Shown piece by piece: positions 24,101 through 34,058 of a DNA stretch of 64,000 nt; positions within the stretch are counted from its first letter, which is position 1; the number at the start of each line of letters is the position of its first letter. Below the pieces are notes generated by a model that saw only the letters and a program-made list of their open reading frames with translations, made no database searches and was not told the origin of the DNA. The translations under genes were made by a program, and so were the position numbers. Origin of the DNA: an uncultured Faecalicatena sp. (GTDB lineage: Bacteria; Bacillota; Clostridia; Lachnospirales; Lachnospiraceae); contig CABTYO010000009.1 of NCBI GenBank assembly GCA_902489075.1, positions 12,997-76,996 on the forward strand, read 5' to 3'.

Positions 24101-24123
24101 TACAAATTTTACTGCAGATTTTC

Positions 24124-24612
24124 CTACTGCCTTTGCTTCTGAAAAGCAAGACGTTCGGTTCCATCATCGGAATAAATAATACCGCAGTATGTAAATCCGT
24201 TCTTGTCCAGTGTGTGCTGCATGACAACATTGTCTCTGTGGGTATCTACTTTCAGATTGCCGCACTGTTCAAATGCCCAGTTGAGACAAAATGTAGCAGC
24301 GCCCTTCACGGTTCCGTTGGAAGTGATTCGGTGAACGACTCCGTAAGGAGCGTCGTTTAACCACTGCCCGTCATAGATTCTGACATAAGTATCATCCCGG
24401 CCTTCTTTATAATAGAAAGTTGCGATGATCTCTCCCTGCTCTTCACACACATAACTGCAGCCGTCCTCGATATCCTGTGCAACCAGCTGTTTGGGCGGGT
24501 AAGAATTCCCCCACTGATTCGGATTGCCGTGGCTGGACATAAAGGAACGTGCCTGTTCGTACATTTTCAGCAGTGTATTAAGATCTGTCATTTCTGATTT
24601 TCTGATTTCCAT
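24124..24612 (-). CDS. GNAT-family N-acetyltransferase
   Basis: This is a 162-residue acetyltransferase of the GNAT fold. The N-terminal MEIRKSEMTDLNTLLKMYEQAR, the central VHRITSNGTVKGAATFCLNWA (acetyl-CoA region) and the C-terminal NVVMQHTLDKNGFTYCGIIY follow the usual order. It lies convergent to the molybdenum hydroxylase operon and is monocistronic. The acceptor substrate is unknown. In the 224 bases upstream of its start I see no gene. Confidence 0.82.
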   Translation of the reverse strand: MEIRKSEMTDLNTLLKMYEQARSFMSSHGNPNQWGNSYPPKQLVAQDIEDGCSYVCEEQGEIIATFYYKEGRDDTYVRIYDGQWLNDAPYGVVHRITSNGTVKGAATFCLNWAFEQCGNLKVDTHRDNVVMQHTLDKNGFTYCGIIYSDDGTERLAFQKQRQ

Positions 24613-24836
24613 AATTAAACTAACCTTTCGAATTTATCCACATGTATTAAAAATACATGATATGCAACATGTTAATATTGTAAAACGGATTCATTTATTA
24701 AGCAATTAGAAAAAAAGCTGAATTATGAAACCTTTTTGCTTGAAAAACTGTCTATTTAATGTAATTATATAATTATATCCCAAAAACCTGGATTGAGGAT
24801 TACTTTTGGGGATACAAATGAGGAGGGCATTTGAGG

Positions 24837-26234
24837 ATGGGCAGCAGGAAGAAACTGTTACTTACATTAGGGATCACAGCGGGGGTTTTGACCTGCGCGT
24901 ATGTTGGTGTATCTGTATATTTCATGAGTCATTTCTTTCAGGGGACGAATATCAATGGTGTTGATTTTTCCATGAAGACAACAGAAGATGCGGAAAAGTT
25001 TCTAAAGCAACGAATAACTGACTATAAGCTTACTGTTATTCCAAAAGAGGGAGACAAGGAAATACTGTCCGGATCGGAAATCTCGATGGAATATGTGAAA
25101 AATAAAGACCTGGAACAGCTGATGGAAAAGCAGAATGGATTTCTGTGGCCATCGATGTTCTGGAAAGAGAAACAGTCGGATGTAGAATTAGATTTCTCTT
25201 TTGATGAAAAGAAACTGGAAGAGAAGATACAGTCACTTAACTGTTTTCAGAATGAAGGAAAGACAGATCCACAGAATGCAAAGCCCGAGTTCGATGGTGA
25301 GAAGTTTGTGGTGAAACCAGAAGTGCTTGGCACAAAGGTGGAGCAGGAAAAGGTCAGAGAGGCTGTTAAAGATGCAGTCTGCGATCTGGAGGAGACTGTG
25401 AATCTGGAAAAAGAGGACTGCTATCAGAAGCCCAAATATACGAAAGATTCCAAAGAAGTTGGGGCTGCCTGTGATGCACTGAACCAGTACTGCAAGGCAA
25501 GTATTACCTATGATATGGCACCTCAGACGGAAGTGGTGGATAAGAAGCTTATCTCTGAGTGGGTGTCTTATGATGAGAATATGAATGTAACGTTTCATGA
25601 AGACAAGGCCAGAGAGTATATGAATCAATTTGCTGCCAGATACGAGACCCTTTATGCGACAAGACCTCTGACAACCCCATGGGGAAAACAGACAGAGGTA
25701 TACGGGGGAACTTACGGCTGGGCATTCGATGAAGCCGCGGAGGCAGAGGCCCTGATTGCCAGCATCAAGGCCGGGGAGACAGTGACCAAAGAGCCGGCAT
25801 ATGAACAGCGTGCCGCAACCCACGAGCCCCAGGACTGGGGAAAGACTTTTATCGAGGTCGACTTGAGCGAGCAGTATATGTGGTATATCGCAGATGGAAA
25901 TGTAGCCTTTGAGACTGCTGTCGTGACGGGCAAACCGTATGCTCATTCCACCCCGTCAGGCGTGTATGATATTCTGTATATGCAGCCGAATGCTACCCTG
26001 GTCGGGAATATCGTGCCAGAAACAGGGGAGCCGGAATACCGGACACCCGTATCTTACTGGATGCAGGTGACCTGGGGCGGAGTCGGATTCCATGATGCGA
26101 TCTGGCAGCCGGCGTTTGGCGGGGACCTGTACTGGAGCATCGGATCACATGGGTGCATCAATATGCCGCTGGATGGGGCGGCGACACTGTATAGTTTGAT
26201 TGCGCCGGGGACGCCGGTGGTGATGCATTATTAA
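24837..26234 (+). CDS. L,D-transpeptidase (YkuD) with N-terminal membrane anchor
   Basis: This protein of about 465 residues acts outside the membrane. A single N-terminal transmembrane helix (LLLTLGITAGVLTCAYVGVSVYF) is followed by a region like the peptidoglycan-binding domains found before YkuD, from about residue 40 to 330. The catalytic domain ends in HGxxW-type and SHGCINMPLDGA motifs with the active-site Cys. It would form 3-3 peptidoglycan cross-links or attach proteins. A TTG lies at 24831, but GGAGGG is better spaced for the ATG at 24837. The gene stands alone. Confidence 0.88.
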   Translation: MGSRKKLLLTLGITAGVLTCAYVGVSVYFMSHFFQGTNINGVDFSMKTTEDAEKFLKQRITDYKLTVIPKEGDKEILSGSEISMEYVKNKDLEQLMEKQNGFLWPSMFWKEKQSDVELDFSFDEKKLEEKIQSLNCFQNEGKTDPQNAKPEFDGEKFVVKPEVLGTKVEQEKVREAVKDAVCDLEETVNLEKEDCYQKPKYTKDSKEVGAACDALNQYCKASITYDMAPQTEVVDKKLISEWVSYDENMNVTFHEDKAREYMNQFAARYETLYATRPLTTPWGKQTEVYGGTYGWAFDEAAEAEALIASIKAGETVTKEPAYEQRAATHEPQDWGKTFIEVDLSEQYMWYIADGNVAFETAVVTGKPYAHSTPSGVYDILYMQPNATLVGNIVPETGEPEYRTPVSYWMQVTWGGVGFHDAIWQPAFGGDLYWSIGSHGCINMPLDGAATLYSLIAPGTPVVMHY

Positions 26235-26352
26235 GACGGGGATGAAGAGAGGGGAGAAAAGTGGAGTGGAATAGAAGATTATGTTATTTATAGGAGATTA
26301 TTGTTGTCATAAAAGATAAACTGGACTATAATTAAAGCAGAATATGAATGAA

Positions 26353-26371
26353 GGATAATCATATATTATCC
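26353..26371. repeat. Short inverted repeat GGATAAT/ATTATCC
   Basis: Seven-base perfect arms with a 5-base spacer (CATAT) lie about 100 bases beyond the 3' end of the recombinase gene. A GGATAA half-site follows at about 26392. The size and spacing resemble a tyrosine-recombinase core site, but no second copy was found in the window. Confidence 0.35.
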
Positions 26372-26423
26372 ACTGTTCTTATCGTATTTTCGGATAAAAT
26401 AATCTATATCACTATATTAAAAA

Positions 26424-26471
26424 TCTGCATCCTTTCTAATAAGTAACTGGGATGCAGACTTTTTATTTTTA
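26424..26471. terminator. Bidirectional terminator beside the recombinase gene
   Basis: TCTGCATCC (26424-26432) pairs with GGATGCAGA (26450-26458). T-rich tracts lie on both sides (TTTTTATTTTT downstream, the complement of AAAAA upstream). Confidence 0.75.
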
Positions 26472-26476
26472 TTACC

Positions 26477-27397
26477 TCAAATACATCTCATAGAATTCCG
26501 CGGATGTTTCGCCTTCAATATATTATTTTGTTTTGTCATGGACACGCTGGTATAGATCTCCGTCGTCTTAATCGAACTGTGCCCCAGCAGTTTCTGTATA
26601 TATCGTATATCAACATCAGCCTCCAGCAGCAGTGTAGCGAAGGAATGCCGGAACAAATGAGGAGTGATATGCATGTCTACCATTGCCAGCTTGAGATATT
26701 TGACGATCATGGAGCGCACGGACTGCTCAGAGTATCTTTGATGAAGCCGGTTGACGAAGAACCATCCCGTCGAAGTGATATCCTCTTTAAAAACGCTATA
26801 GTACTCCAGCAATATTTTCCTAACGTCGGGATTGGTGATCTGGATCATCCTTTCTTTGGAGCCTTTCCCATAGATGGTTATCTTAAAGGAAACCAGATCG
26901 ACCTGGTTAAGCCGCAGGGAACACAATTCTGAAATCCTGACACCCGTAGCGAAAAGCAGCTCGATTACAGCTATATCCCTAAGACTGGCGTTTTGCTGAT
27001 ATTCAGTTCTGGAATGTGAATGACAGTGATACATTGTGGCTAAGAAGTTTTCAATCACGGATTCCGGAATTGTTCTGGGTAAGATGAGAGGTTCACGGAA
27101 TTTCACATTTATTTTATCGAATGGATTTGCAGGGATGAGTTCTTCGTACACCAGATAGTGAAAAAAAGCCTTTAGGGACGCGATTTTCCGTTTGGTCGTT
27201 TTTGGCTGATATTTTTCATGGAGGGAGGAGATAAATCCGCTGATTGCTGTTTTATCGGTAAAGTCTGGGTGGGGCTGCATAAAAGTCTGGAACTGCATCA
27301 GGTCGATTTGATATGCTTTTAGTGTTTTGGGGTCTAATTTTTTTATGGTCCGGCAGTAATTCAGATAATCTTTCAGCAGTATTTCTAATTTTTTCAT
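26477..27397 (-). CDS. Tyrosine recombinase (XerC/D-like integrase)
   Basis: This is a site-specific recombinase of about 306 residues. The N-terminal core-binding domain (LNYCRTIKKLDPKTLKAYQ) is followed by the catalytic domain with Arg in TGVRISEL, Lys in YGKGSKER, HLFRHSFAT, LLGHSS and the nucleophile in TTEIYTSV. An upstream in-frame start exists, but AAGGAG is spaced for the ATG at 27397. No phage or element genes lie beside it. It may therefore act in DNA inversion, or be left over from an integrated element. Confidence 0.88.
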   Translation of the reverse strand: MKKLEILLKDYLNYCRTIKKLDPKTLKAYQIDLMQFQTFMQPHPDFTDKTAISGFISSLHEKYQPKTTKRKIASLKAFFHYLVYEELIPANPFDKINVKFREPLILPRTIPESVIENFLATMYHCHSHSRTEYQQNASLRDIAVIELLFATGVRISELCSLRLNQVDLVSFKITIYGKGSKERMIQITNPDVRKILLEYYSVFKEDITSTGWFFVNRLHQRYSEQSVRSMIVKYLKLAMVDMHITPHLFRHSFATLLLEADVDIRYIQKLLGHSSIKTTEIYTSVSMTKQNNILKAKHPRNSMRCI

Positions 27398-27477
27398 AAG
27401 TAAAGGCTCCTTGTTTTTTCTATCATTATGAATGTTCCACAAAAAAATGTCGAGATAATATGGTGTCTTCTGTCACT

Positions 27478-27611
27478 TTGACGTCCTGTATGTATTTCCT
27501 TATATAACTTCTATTAGTATATGGTTTCCAGTTTTACCACTACATATTGTATAAAATTAGATACAAGGGCTTAAATGAGATATATTATCATTTAAACTCT
27601 TGTCTTTTTTT
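27478..27611 (+). promoter_or_regulatory. Promoter and terminator-ended leader upstream of pflB
   Basis: TTGACG (27478-27483), a 17-base spacer and TATATA (27501-27506) form a promoter. About 60 bases later, ACAAGGGCTTAAATGA pairs with TCATTTAAACTCTTGT, and eight Ts follow (to 27611). The product would be a roughly 100-nt leader or small RNA ending before pflB. Confidence 0.5.
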
Positions 27612-27628
27612 TCACGTAATGCTATACT
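27600..27628 (+). promoter_or_regulatory. Proximal pflB promoter
   Basis: TTGTCT (27600-27605), a 17-base spacer and TATACT (27623-27628) overlap the end of the upstream terminator. The pflB start codon follows 49 bases later. Two promoters with a terminator between them would allow separate control. Confidence 0.5.
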
Positions 27629-27676
27629 ATGCGAGAAAAATGAGAAACCTGATTTACCAAAGGAGGATTTTATAAT

Positions 27677-29929
27677 ATGGCACAGTACGAGCAGTGGGAA
27701 GGTTTCCAGGGAAGACTCTGGAAAGATGACATTAATGTACGTGATTTCATTCAGCACAACTATACACCTTATGATGGAGACGAAAGTTTCCTGGCAGATC
27801 CGACGGAAGCTACTAACAAGCTCTGGGGAAAGTTAAAAGAGCTTCAGAAGGAAGAGCGTGCCAAGGGTGGAGTTCTGGATATGGAGACAGAGGTTGTTTC
27901 CGGTCTGACAGCTTATGGTCCTGGATATATTGACGAAGAGATGAAGGACCTGGAGAAGGTGGTAGGTCTCCAGACTGACAAGCCGTTAAAGAGAGCTTTC
28001 ATGCCATACGGCGGTATCAAGATGGCAGAGCAGGCATGCACGACTTATGGATATCAGCCAAGCGAAAAGCTGCATGAGATTTTTACAAAGTATCATAAGA
28101 CACACAACCAGGGTGTTTTCGACATCTACACACCGGAGATGAAGAAAGCCCGCCACAATAAGATCATCACAGGACTTCCGGACACATACGGAAGAGGACG
28201 TATCGTCGGCGATTACCGCCGTGTTGCACTGTACGGAATCGATCACCTGATCGAGAAGAAGATGGTGGATTTTGATGAGACTGAGAGACACGGAATGAAG
28301 GGAACAGACTTCCGTCTCAGAGAGGAAGTTGCTGATCAGCTGAAAGCCCTCAGAGAGATGAAGGAAATGGCTGCAGTTTACGGATATGACATTTCCAAGC
28401 CGGCAAAGGATGCCAGAGAGGCAGTACAGTGGCTGTATTTCGGATACCTTGCTGCAATCAAGACACAGAATGGTGCAGCAATGAGTGTTGGAAGAATTTC
28501 CACATTCCTTGACATTTATATCCAGAGAGATATGGAAAAGGGAATTCTGACAGAGGCTGAGGCTCAGGAACTGATCGACCACATGGTTATGAAGTTCAGA
28601 ATGGTGAAGTTCGCGAGAGTTCCTTCCTATAACGAACTGTTTTCCGGTGACCCGGTATGGGCAACTCTGGAAGTCGCAGGTCTTGGACAGGACGGACGTT
28701 CCATGGTAACAAAGAATGACTACCGTTTCCTGCACACACTGGAGAACATGGGACCGTCACCGGAGCCGAACCTGACTGTATTATACTCCTCACGTCTGCC
28801 GGAGACCTTTAAGAAATATGCATCCCACATCTCTATCACAACAAGTTCCATCCAGTATGAGAACGATGACGTGATGCGTCCGGTATGGGGCGATGACTAT
28901 TCCATCTGCTGCTGCGTATCTGCAACACAGACAGGTAAGGAGATTCAGTTCTTTGGAGCGCGTGCGAACCTTGCAAAATGTCTGCTGTACGCAATTAACG
29001 GCGGTGTGGATGTGAAGACAAGAGAACAGGTAGCGCCTGCGTATAAGCCGGTAACCTCAGAATATCTTGATTTCGACGAAGTCATGGACAAATATGACAA
29101 GATGATGGACTGGCTGTCCAAACTGTATGTGGATACATTGAATATGATCCACTACATGCACGATAAATATTACTACGAAGCAGCAGAAATGGCTCTGATC
29201 GACACAGATGTGAGACGTACATTTGCAACAGGTATTGCTGGATTCTCACATGTAGTAGACTCCTTGAGCGCTATCAAGTATGCGAAAGTAAAAGTGATCC
29301 GTGATGAGACAGGAATGGCTGTAGATTACGAGACAGAGGGAGATTTCCCGAGATACGGAAATGATGATGACCGTGCAGATGAAATTGCAATCTGGCTGTT
29401 AAAGACCTTCATGGGCAAACTGAAAAAATGCCACACTTACAGAAATTCAGAGCCTACGACTTCTATCCTTACGATTACATCCAACGTGGTATATGGTAAG
29501 GCTACAGGATCACTTCCGGATGGAAGAAAAGCAGGAGAGCCTCTTGCACCGGGTGCAAACCCGTCTTACGGTGCAGAGCAGAACGGACTTCTTGCATCAC
29601 TGAACTCTGTTGCGAAGCTTCCATATGAAGAAGCGCTGGATGGTATTTCCAATACACAGACCATCAATCCGGGAGCTTTGGGACATGATGATCAGGAGAG
29701 AATCGACAACCTGACACACGTTCTGGACGGATACTTTGATCAGGGGGCACATCACCTGAATGTGAATGTGTTTGGAAAAGAAAAACTGATCGATGCTATG
29801 GAGCATCCGGAGAAGGAAGAGTACGCAAACTTTACGATCCGTGTATCAGGATACGCTGTTAAATTCATTGACCTGACACGTGAGCAGCAGATGGACGTTA
29901 TCTCCAGAACATGCCACGAAAGCATGTAA
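27677..29929 (+). CDS. pflB: Formate acetyltransferase (pyruvate formate-lyase)
   Basis: This is a 750-residue glycyl-radical enzyme converting pyruvate and CoA to acetyl-CoA and formate, central to anaerobic fermentation. The catalytic cysteines lie in SICCCVSA (residues 411-413). The radical glycine is Gly725 in RVSGYAV near the C-terminus. Full length and high conservation leave little doubt. AAAGGAGG precedes the ATG. The activase gene follows 67 bases downstream. The sequence GAAACGTTTC at 29971-29980 between them could be a catabolite-control site. Confidence 0.97.
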   Translation: MAQYEQWEGFQGRLWKDDINVRDFIQHNYTPYDGDESFLADPTEATNKLWGKLKELQKEERAKGGVLDMETEVVSGLTAYGPGYIDEEMKDLEKVVGLQTDKPLKRAFMPYGGIKMAEQACTTYGYQPSEKLHEIFTKYHKTHNQGVFDIYTPEMKKARHNKIITGLPDTYGRGRIVGDYRRVALYGIDHLIEKKMVDFDETERHGMKGTDFRLREEVADQLKALREMKEMAAVYGYDISKPAKDAREAVQWLYFGYLAAIKTQNGAAMSVGRISTFLDIYIQRDMEKGILTEAEAQELIDHMVMKFRMVKFARVPSYNELFSGDPVWATLEVAGLGQDGRSMVTKNDYRFLHTLENMGPSPEPNLTVLYSSRLPETFKKYASHISITTSSIQYENDDVMRPVWGDDYSICCCVSATQTGKEIQFFGARANLAKCLLYAINGGVDVKTREQVAPAYKPVTSEYLDFDEVMDKYDKMMDWLSKLYVDTLNMIHYMHDKYYYEAAEMALIDTDVRRTFATGIAGFSHVVDSLSAIKYAKVKVIRDETGMAVDYETEGDFPRYGNDDDRADEIAIWLLKTFMGKLKKCHTYRNSEPTTSILTITSNVVYGKATGSLPDGRKAGEPLAPGANPSYGAEQNGLLASLNSVAKLPYEEALDGISNTQTINPGALGHDDQERIDNLTHVLDGYFDQGAHHLNVNVFGKEKLIDAMEHPEKEEYANFTIRVSGYAVKFIDLTREQQMDVISRTCHESM

Positions 29930-29996
29930 GAAAAGATAGCAGAAACTAAAGAAACTATAAAGTTAACAAAGAAACGTTTCATAACGAGGTGTAACT

Positions 29997-30743
29997 ATGA
30001 CAGAGCAGAAGGAACTGAAAGGGTATATCCATTCCCTGGAAAGCTTTGGCTCTGTAGATGGACCCGGTGTCCGGTATGTGATCTTTATGAGCGGCTGTGC
30101 GATGCGCTGCCAGTTCTGCCACAACCCGGATACATGGAATATGCAGACCGGTACGCTCTATACGGCGGACGAGCTGCTGAAACAGGCTAAGAAATACCGC
30201 TCTTACTGGGGAAGTAAGGGCGGTATTACAGTAAGCGGCGGCGAACCCCTTCTGCAGATCGACTTTTTGACAGAGCTGTTTAAAAAAGCAAAAGCAGAGG
30301 GAATCCACACCACACTGGATACAAGCGGGAATCCATTTACGAGAGAAGAGCCATTTTTCGGAAAGTTTCAGGAATTAATGAAGTATACGGATCTGGTCAT
30401 GCTGGACATCAAGCATATCGATGATGAGCAGCATCAGATTTTAACAGGATGTACAAACAAAAATATCCTGGATTTGGCGCAGTATCTGTCTGAGATCGGC
30501 AAAGCCGTCTGGATCAGGCATGTCCTGGTGCCGGGAAGAAGTGACAATGATGAGTATCTGATGAGACTGGATGAGTTTATCCGGACATTGGATCATGTCG
30601 AGAAGGTGGAAGTGCTGCCTTATCATACGCTGGGGACCTTTAAATGGAAGGAACTCGGCATGGAATATCCTCTGGATGGCGTGGAGCCGCCTTCGAAAGA
30701 GCGGATCGAGAATGCGGAAAGACTGCTGCATGTGGATAAGTAG
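29997..30743 (+). CDS. pflA: Pyruvate formate-lyase activating enzyme
   Basis: This 248-residue radical-SAM enzyme installs the glycyl radical on PflB. The cluster-binding motif is C34-x3-C38-x2-C41 (SGCAMRCQFCHNPDTW), preceded by FGSVDGPGVRYVIF. The SAM-contacting GGEP appears as VSGGEPLLQ. A GAGGTG site precedes the ATG. It is co-transcribed with pflB. Confidence 0.96.
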   Translation: MTEQKELKGYIHSLESFGSVDGPGVRYVIFMSGCAMRCQFCHNPDTWNMQTGTLYTADELLKQAKKYRSYWGSKGGITVSGGEPLLQIDFLTELFKKAKAEGIHTTLDTSGNPFTREEPFFGKFQELMKYTDLVMLDIKHIDDEQHQILTGCTNKNILDLAQYLSEIGKAVWIRHVLVPGRSDNDEYLMRLDEFIRTLDHVEKVEVLPYHTLGTFKWKELGMEYPLDGVEPPSKERIENAERLLHVDK

Positions 30744-30911
30744 ATGAATCATACAGTTATTGTACAGTAATTATTACTAAATTAGATGTGTCCCATATGG
30801 TAAATGTGAACAAATCGTGAATAATATGTGGTTTAGTGCTTGTATATAATGGGGAGAAACTCTAAAATATACATCAGGAGCATTTTAATCATATAATATT
30901 CGGGAGGGCAT

Positions 30912-32108
30912 ATGAAAAAGAGATGTAGAGTACTGATGGCGTTAGCATTGGTACTTAGTATGATGTTTGGTATGCAGGTGCAGGCTGAGTCATCGGCTGA
31001 TGAAGCGCAGATCACAATTACTGCTTTTGAAGGAACAGACCTGGAGAATGTGCAGGTTGGGGATATTGTGATGTTCCATATGAGTATGAACAACACAACA
31101 AGCGAGGACTTGACAAGTACCAGGCTTGTGGTAACAGCTACGGATGCACAAGGAAACCGTACGGGAGAAGCTGCAATACCGGAAGAAGGGAATTCAGCAG
31201 ACCTTGGTGACAGAAATAATGGGCAGGCTGCAGGAATTGCCTCAGCTGTTATGGCGGATTTTCCATCTGGCAAGAGTATAAGTGATGCTGTGGCCAGCGT
31301 GAAAGTTACAGATAATATGGAAGGCAGACAGATTACGGTCCAGGCAGTTATCAAGAAAGATGATGGATCAGAGAAGCCGAATGTTTCCAACATTGCTCAG
31401 ACTGTTTTTACAGTAGCCTCAAAAGAAATAGAACCGCCAAAGCAGGAGGAACCGGGAATTACTGTGACTGTAGTACCATCCATTGATTTGAACAAGGGTA
31501 TTACAAAAGGGGAAGCTTTTCAGGCTACCATGAAAGTAACGAATTCAGGTAATACAGTACTCCAGAATATCGGGGCAGATGCTGCATATTCAGGGAAAGA
31601 TCCGGCTATGCTGGAGGATGAAGATTTCCTGCGATTAGGAGATATTATTACTAAGGGAGATTTTACAATCCTGGACGATGGAAGTGCATATTTGGCTGAA
31701 CTGGGAGCAGGTGAGACAAAAGAGCTTGTATTCGAGTGCATGATTCCAGATGAGTATGCACAGGATAGCGTATATCTGTATTTTGCGGCAGGTTCATTTG
31801 TAACGGAGAATCAGGACGCTGATCCTGTGGTATTGGATCTGGCCATGTTCAACAGTAAGGTTATGGCATCTTCGAAGCAGGATCCAGCACCGAACCCAAA
31901 TCCGGCACCAAAGCCGGAGGTTAAGCCGGATACAAAGCCAACACCGGAAGTAAAACCTGCAGATAATACGACGAAAAAGGAACCTGTTAAGACAACAGCG
32001 AAGTCTCCTAAGACAGGGGATGAGTCTACGGCAGGAAGTTTCATGATTTTACTGGCATGTGCAGGAATTGCAGCTGTAGTGGCAGCAAAGAAAAAAGCTG
32101 AATCTTAA
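30912..32108 (+). CDS. Secreted cell-wall-anchored protein with sortase signal
   Basis: This 398-residue protein has a signal peptide (RVLMALALVLSMMFGMQVQA) and a body of two beta-rich, CARDB-like parts. A Pro/Lys-rich stalk follows (PNPNPAPKPEVKPDTKPTPE). The C-terminal sorting signal is SPKTGD, then a hydrophobic helix and KKKAES, a variant of LPXTG. It would be linked to the wall by sortase. GGGAGG precedes the ATG. No sortase gene lies nearby. I do not recognise a specific function. Adhesion or a structural role is possible. Confidence 0.78.
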   Translation: MKKRCRVLMALALVLSMMFGMQVQAESSADEAQITITAFEGTDLENVQVGDIVMFHMSMNNTTSEDLTSTRLVVTATDAQGNRTGEAAIPEEGNSADLGDRNNGQAAGIASAVMADFPSGKSISDAVASVKVTDNMEGRQITVQAVIKKDDGSEKPNVSNIAQTVFTVASKEIEPPKQEEPGITVTVVPSIDLNKGITKGEAFQATMKVTNSGNTVLQNIGADAAYSGKDPAMLEDEDFLRLGDIITKGDFTILDDGSAYLAELGAGETKELVFECMIPDEYAQDSVYLYFAAGSFVTENQDADPVVLDLAMFNSKVMASSKQDPAPNPNPAPKPEVKPDTKPTPEVKPADNTTKKEPVKTTAKSPKTGDESTAGSFMILLACAGIAAVVAAKKKAES

Positions 32109-32166
32109 AAATGTAGAAAAAGTAGAAGTAGAAATAGCAGAATTAAAACAATGAATTAAAAAGCAA

Positions 32167-32194
32167 AGGGACGGTTGATTTTACCGTCCTTTTT
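32167..32194 (+). terminator. Intrinsic terminator of the surface-protein gene
   Basis: GGACGGT (32169-32175) pairs with ACCGTCC (32183-32189) across TGATTTT. TTTTT follows. Confidence 0.8.
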
Positions 32195-32238
32195 CTTTCG
32201 CATTACGTTCCACGCAGATTTTTTTAATTGTGGACCTA

Positions 32239-32853
32239 TCAGGCAGTAACAGACACCACCCCAAGCGCTTCCAGCTCCGCCACTGCTTTTTCATGAGAAG
32301 TGAAATGAATGGCATGGATTCCCGAAGCCCTTGCAGCCTCGACATTAGGAAGGCTGTCGTCCAGGAATACAGCCTCATCCGGATTGATCTGATACCGCTC
32401 AAGCAGCGTTTTGTAGATCATCGGGTCAGGCTTAATCAGTTTCTCACGGTAAGAAAGAATGCCGCCGTCTGTATACTTTAAGAAACTTAATTCATCCTGT
32501 GTATGCTCATACATATATTCCCCATAGTTAGAAAGAACGTAGACATGGTAATCAGACTTTTTCAGCGCTTTGATCCAGGGGATAGAATATGGAAACTGGT
32601 GGATGCATCCGCCCACATCTTTTAGTACATCTTTAAGTTCCTGCTCATATTCCGGTGCCTTACTGACGAACAGGCCTATCAGCTCGTCATGGGAGAGCAC
32701 ACCCCGGTCGAATTCGTTCCACTCAGGACTTAAAAACAGGACCTCGCCGAGAAGTTCCTTCGTTTCAGGCGGGTAAGAAAACGTGTCCAGGTAAGCCCTC
32801 CAGTTGTATTCAGCCAATACATTTCCAATATCAAAGATAATTGTTTTTATCAT
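32239..32853 (-). CDS. HAD-superfamily hydrolase (HAD-IA, YihX-like)
   Basis: This 204-residue cytosolic phosphatase has motif I FDIGNVLAEY, motif II VLSNYG, a conserved Lys in YREKLIKPDPMIYK (motif III), and motif IV AVFLDDSLPN. The nucleophile Asp is followed by x-G rather than x-D, as in YihX-type sugar phosphatases. It stands alone, convergent with the surface-protein gene. The substrate is unknown; small sugar phosphates are typical. Confidence 0.85.
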   Translation of the reverse strand: MIKTIIFDIGNVLAEYNWRAYLDTFSYPPETKELLGEVLFLSPEWNEFDRGVLSHDELIGLFVSKAPEYEQELKDVLKDVGGCIHQFPYSIPWIKALKKSDYHVYVLSNYGEYMYEHTQDELSFLKYTDGGILSYREKLIKPDPMIYKTLLERYQINPDEAVFLDDSLPNVEAARASGIHAIHFTSHEKAVAELEALGVVSVTA

Positions 32854-32924
32854 AAGGTACCTCCATTATTTCGTTCTATGTATGTAAACATATTACATGA
32901 AAAATGTTCAAAAGGAAAGAGGAA

Positions 32925-33006
32925 CTGCAAAGGGGTCAGACCCTTTTGTCATCCATATTCAGAATATTATGAAAACGGAACGCAAAAGGGTCTGACCCCT
33001 TTGCAG
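32925..33006. repeat. Palindromic interspersed repeat, full copy B
   Basis: CTGCAAAGGGGTCAGACCC plus CTTTTG (32925-32948) is the exact inverted complement of 32983-33006, giving 24-bp perfect terminal arms. Each arm contains its own GGGTCAGACCC palindrome. The 34-base middle carries CATATTCAGAATATT. The whole 82 bp could fold as one long hairpin or two small ones. Confidence 0.85.
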
Positions 33007-33145
33007 AAATATATGGTTAGACAAATGATTGACTTTATTTCTCCAAGTCTGTATGATGAACAAAAAGGGGAGCATGCCATGGAATGGCGGTGTGAGTAAG
33101 ACTGCCGTGCTGCAGCTCCTTTACGGGAAAAGGAAGATGGATGAA

Positions 33146-34054
33146 ATGAAAGATTTTGCAAAAGCGATTTTATTTGGAATTACAGGAGCCTTCTTTTTTG
33201 CATTTAACTTTATTCTGATCAGAAGTATGAATCTGGAAGGCGGTTATTATTTATGGACAGCGGTTTTGAGATATTTCTTTACCTTACCTTTGATGGCTCT
33301 GCTGCTGATAAAAGGCAATGGATTTCGCAAGGTGTTCCGGAGTATTTCTCAGAAGCCTGTGAAGTGGTTTGTGTGGAGTACGGTCGGATTTGGATTATTC
33401 TATGCACCACTTTCGGCTGCTGCAATCTACGGGGAAAGCTGGTTTACCGCGGCGGTCTGGCAGTTTACGATTGTTGCAGGAGTCCTTCTGACTCCGTTGT
33501 TTGGGAAAAAGATTCCTGTGAAAAATTTGCTTTGTTCCTGTGTGATCGTGGCAGGAATTCTGGTCATGCAGGCATCTAAGATCCGAATGGGAGTGCAGGC
33601 GGACTGGCCGATGCTCATTCTCACCATGGGGATTGCTGCATTTTCCTATCCTCTGGGAAACAGGAAGATGATGCAGGTGACGGAAGGAGAAGGTTTAACT
33701 ACGGTGCAGCGCGTATTTGGGATGACATTATGTTCCATGCCATTCTGGGGAATCTGTGCGGTGTGGTCTTACAGACAGGCAGGCCTGCCCACAGCTTCCC
33801 AGTGCTTCCAGTCTTTTCTGATTGCTTTACTGGCAGGAGTTGTGGCTACGGTTCTCTTTTTTGCTGCCACAGATTTAATGCGGCATGATCCAAAAAAGCT
33901 GGCGGTGATAGAGGCTACCCAGTCGGGAGAGGTTATATTTACCGTACTGATGGGAGTGCTGATTCTAAAAGACAGTATGCCGGATGGGATGGCGTTAGCC
34001 GGGATCGGGATTATTGTGGCAGGGATGGTTTTAAATAGTATGATGGCAGAATAA
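33146..34054 (+). CDS. EamA/EmrE-type drug-metabolite transporter
   Basis: This membrane protein of about 302 residues has ten predicted helices in two homologous halves, resembling the putative multidrug-resistance efflux (EmrE/DMT) family. Hallmarks include ILFGITGAFFFAFNFILIRSMNL and the second-half EATQSGEVIFTVLMGVLILKD. A longer frame begins at 33029, but AAGGA fits the ATG at 33146 and family members start here. The gene lies exactly between two direct copies of the 80-bp palindromic repeat, which may mean it moves or arrived with them. The substrate is unknown. Confidence 0.78.
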   Translation: MKDFAKAILFGITGAFFFAFNFILIRSMNLEGGYYLWTAVLRYFFTLPLMALLLIKGNGFRKVFRSISQKPVKWFVWSTVGFGLFYAPLSAAAIYGESWFTAAVWQFTIVAGVLLTPLFGKKIPVKNLLCSCVIVAGILVMQASKIRMGVQADWPMLILTMGIAAFSYPLGNRKMMQVTEGEGLTTVQRVFGMTLCSMPFWGICAVWSYRQAGLPTASQCFQSFLIALLAGVVATVLFFAATDLMRHDPKKLAVIEATQSGEVIFTVLMGVLILKDSMPDGMALAGIGIIVAGMVLNSMMAE

Positions 34055-34058
34055 ATCT

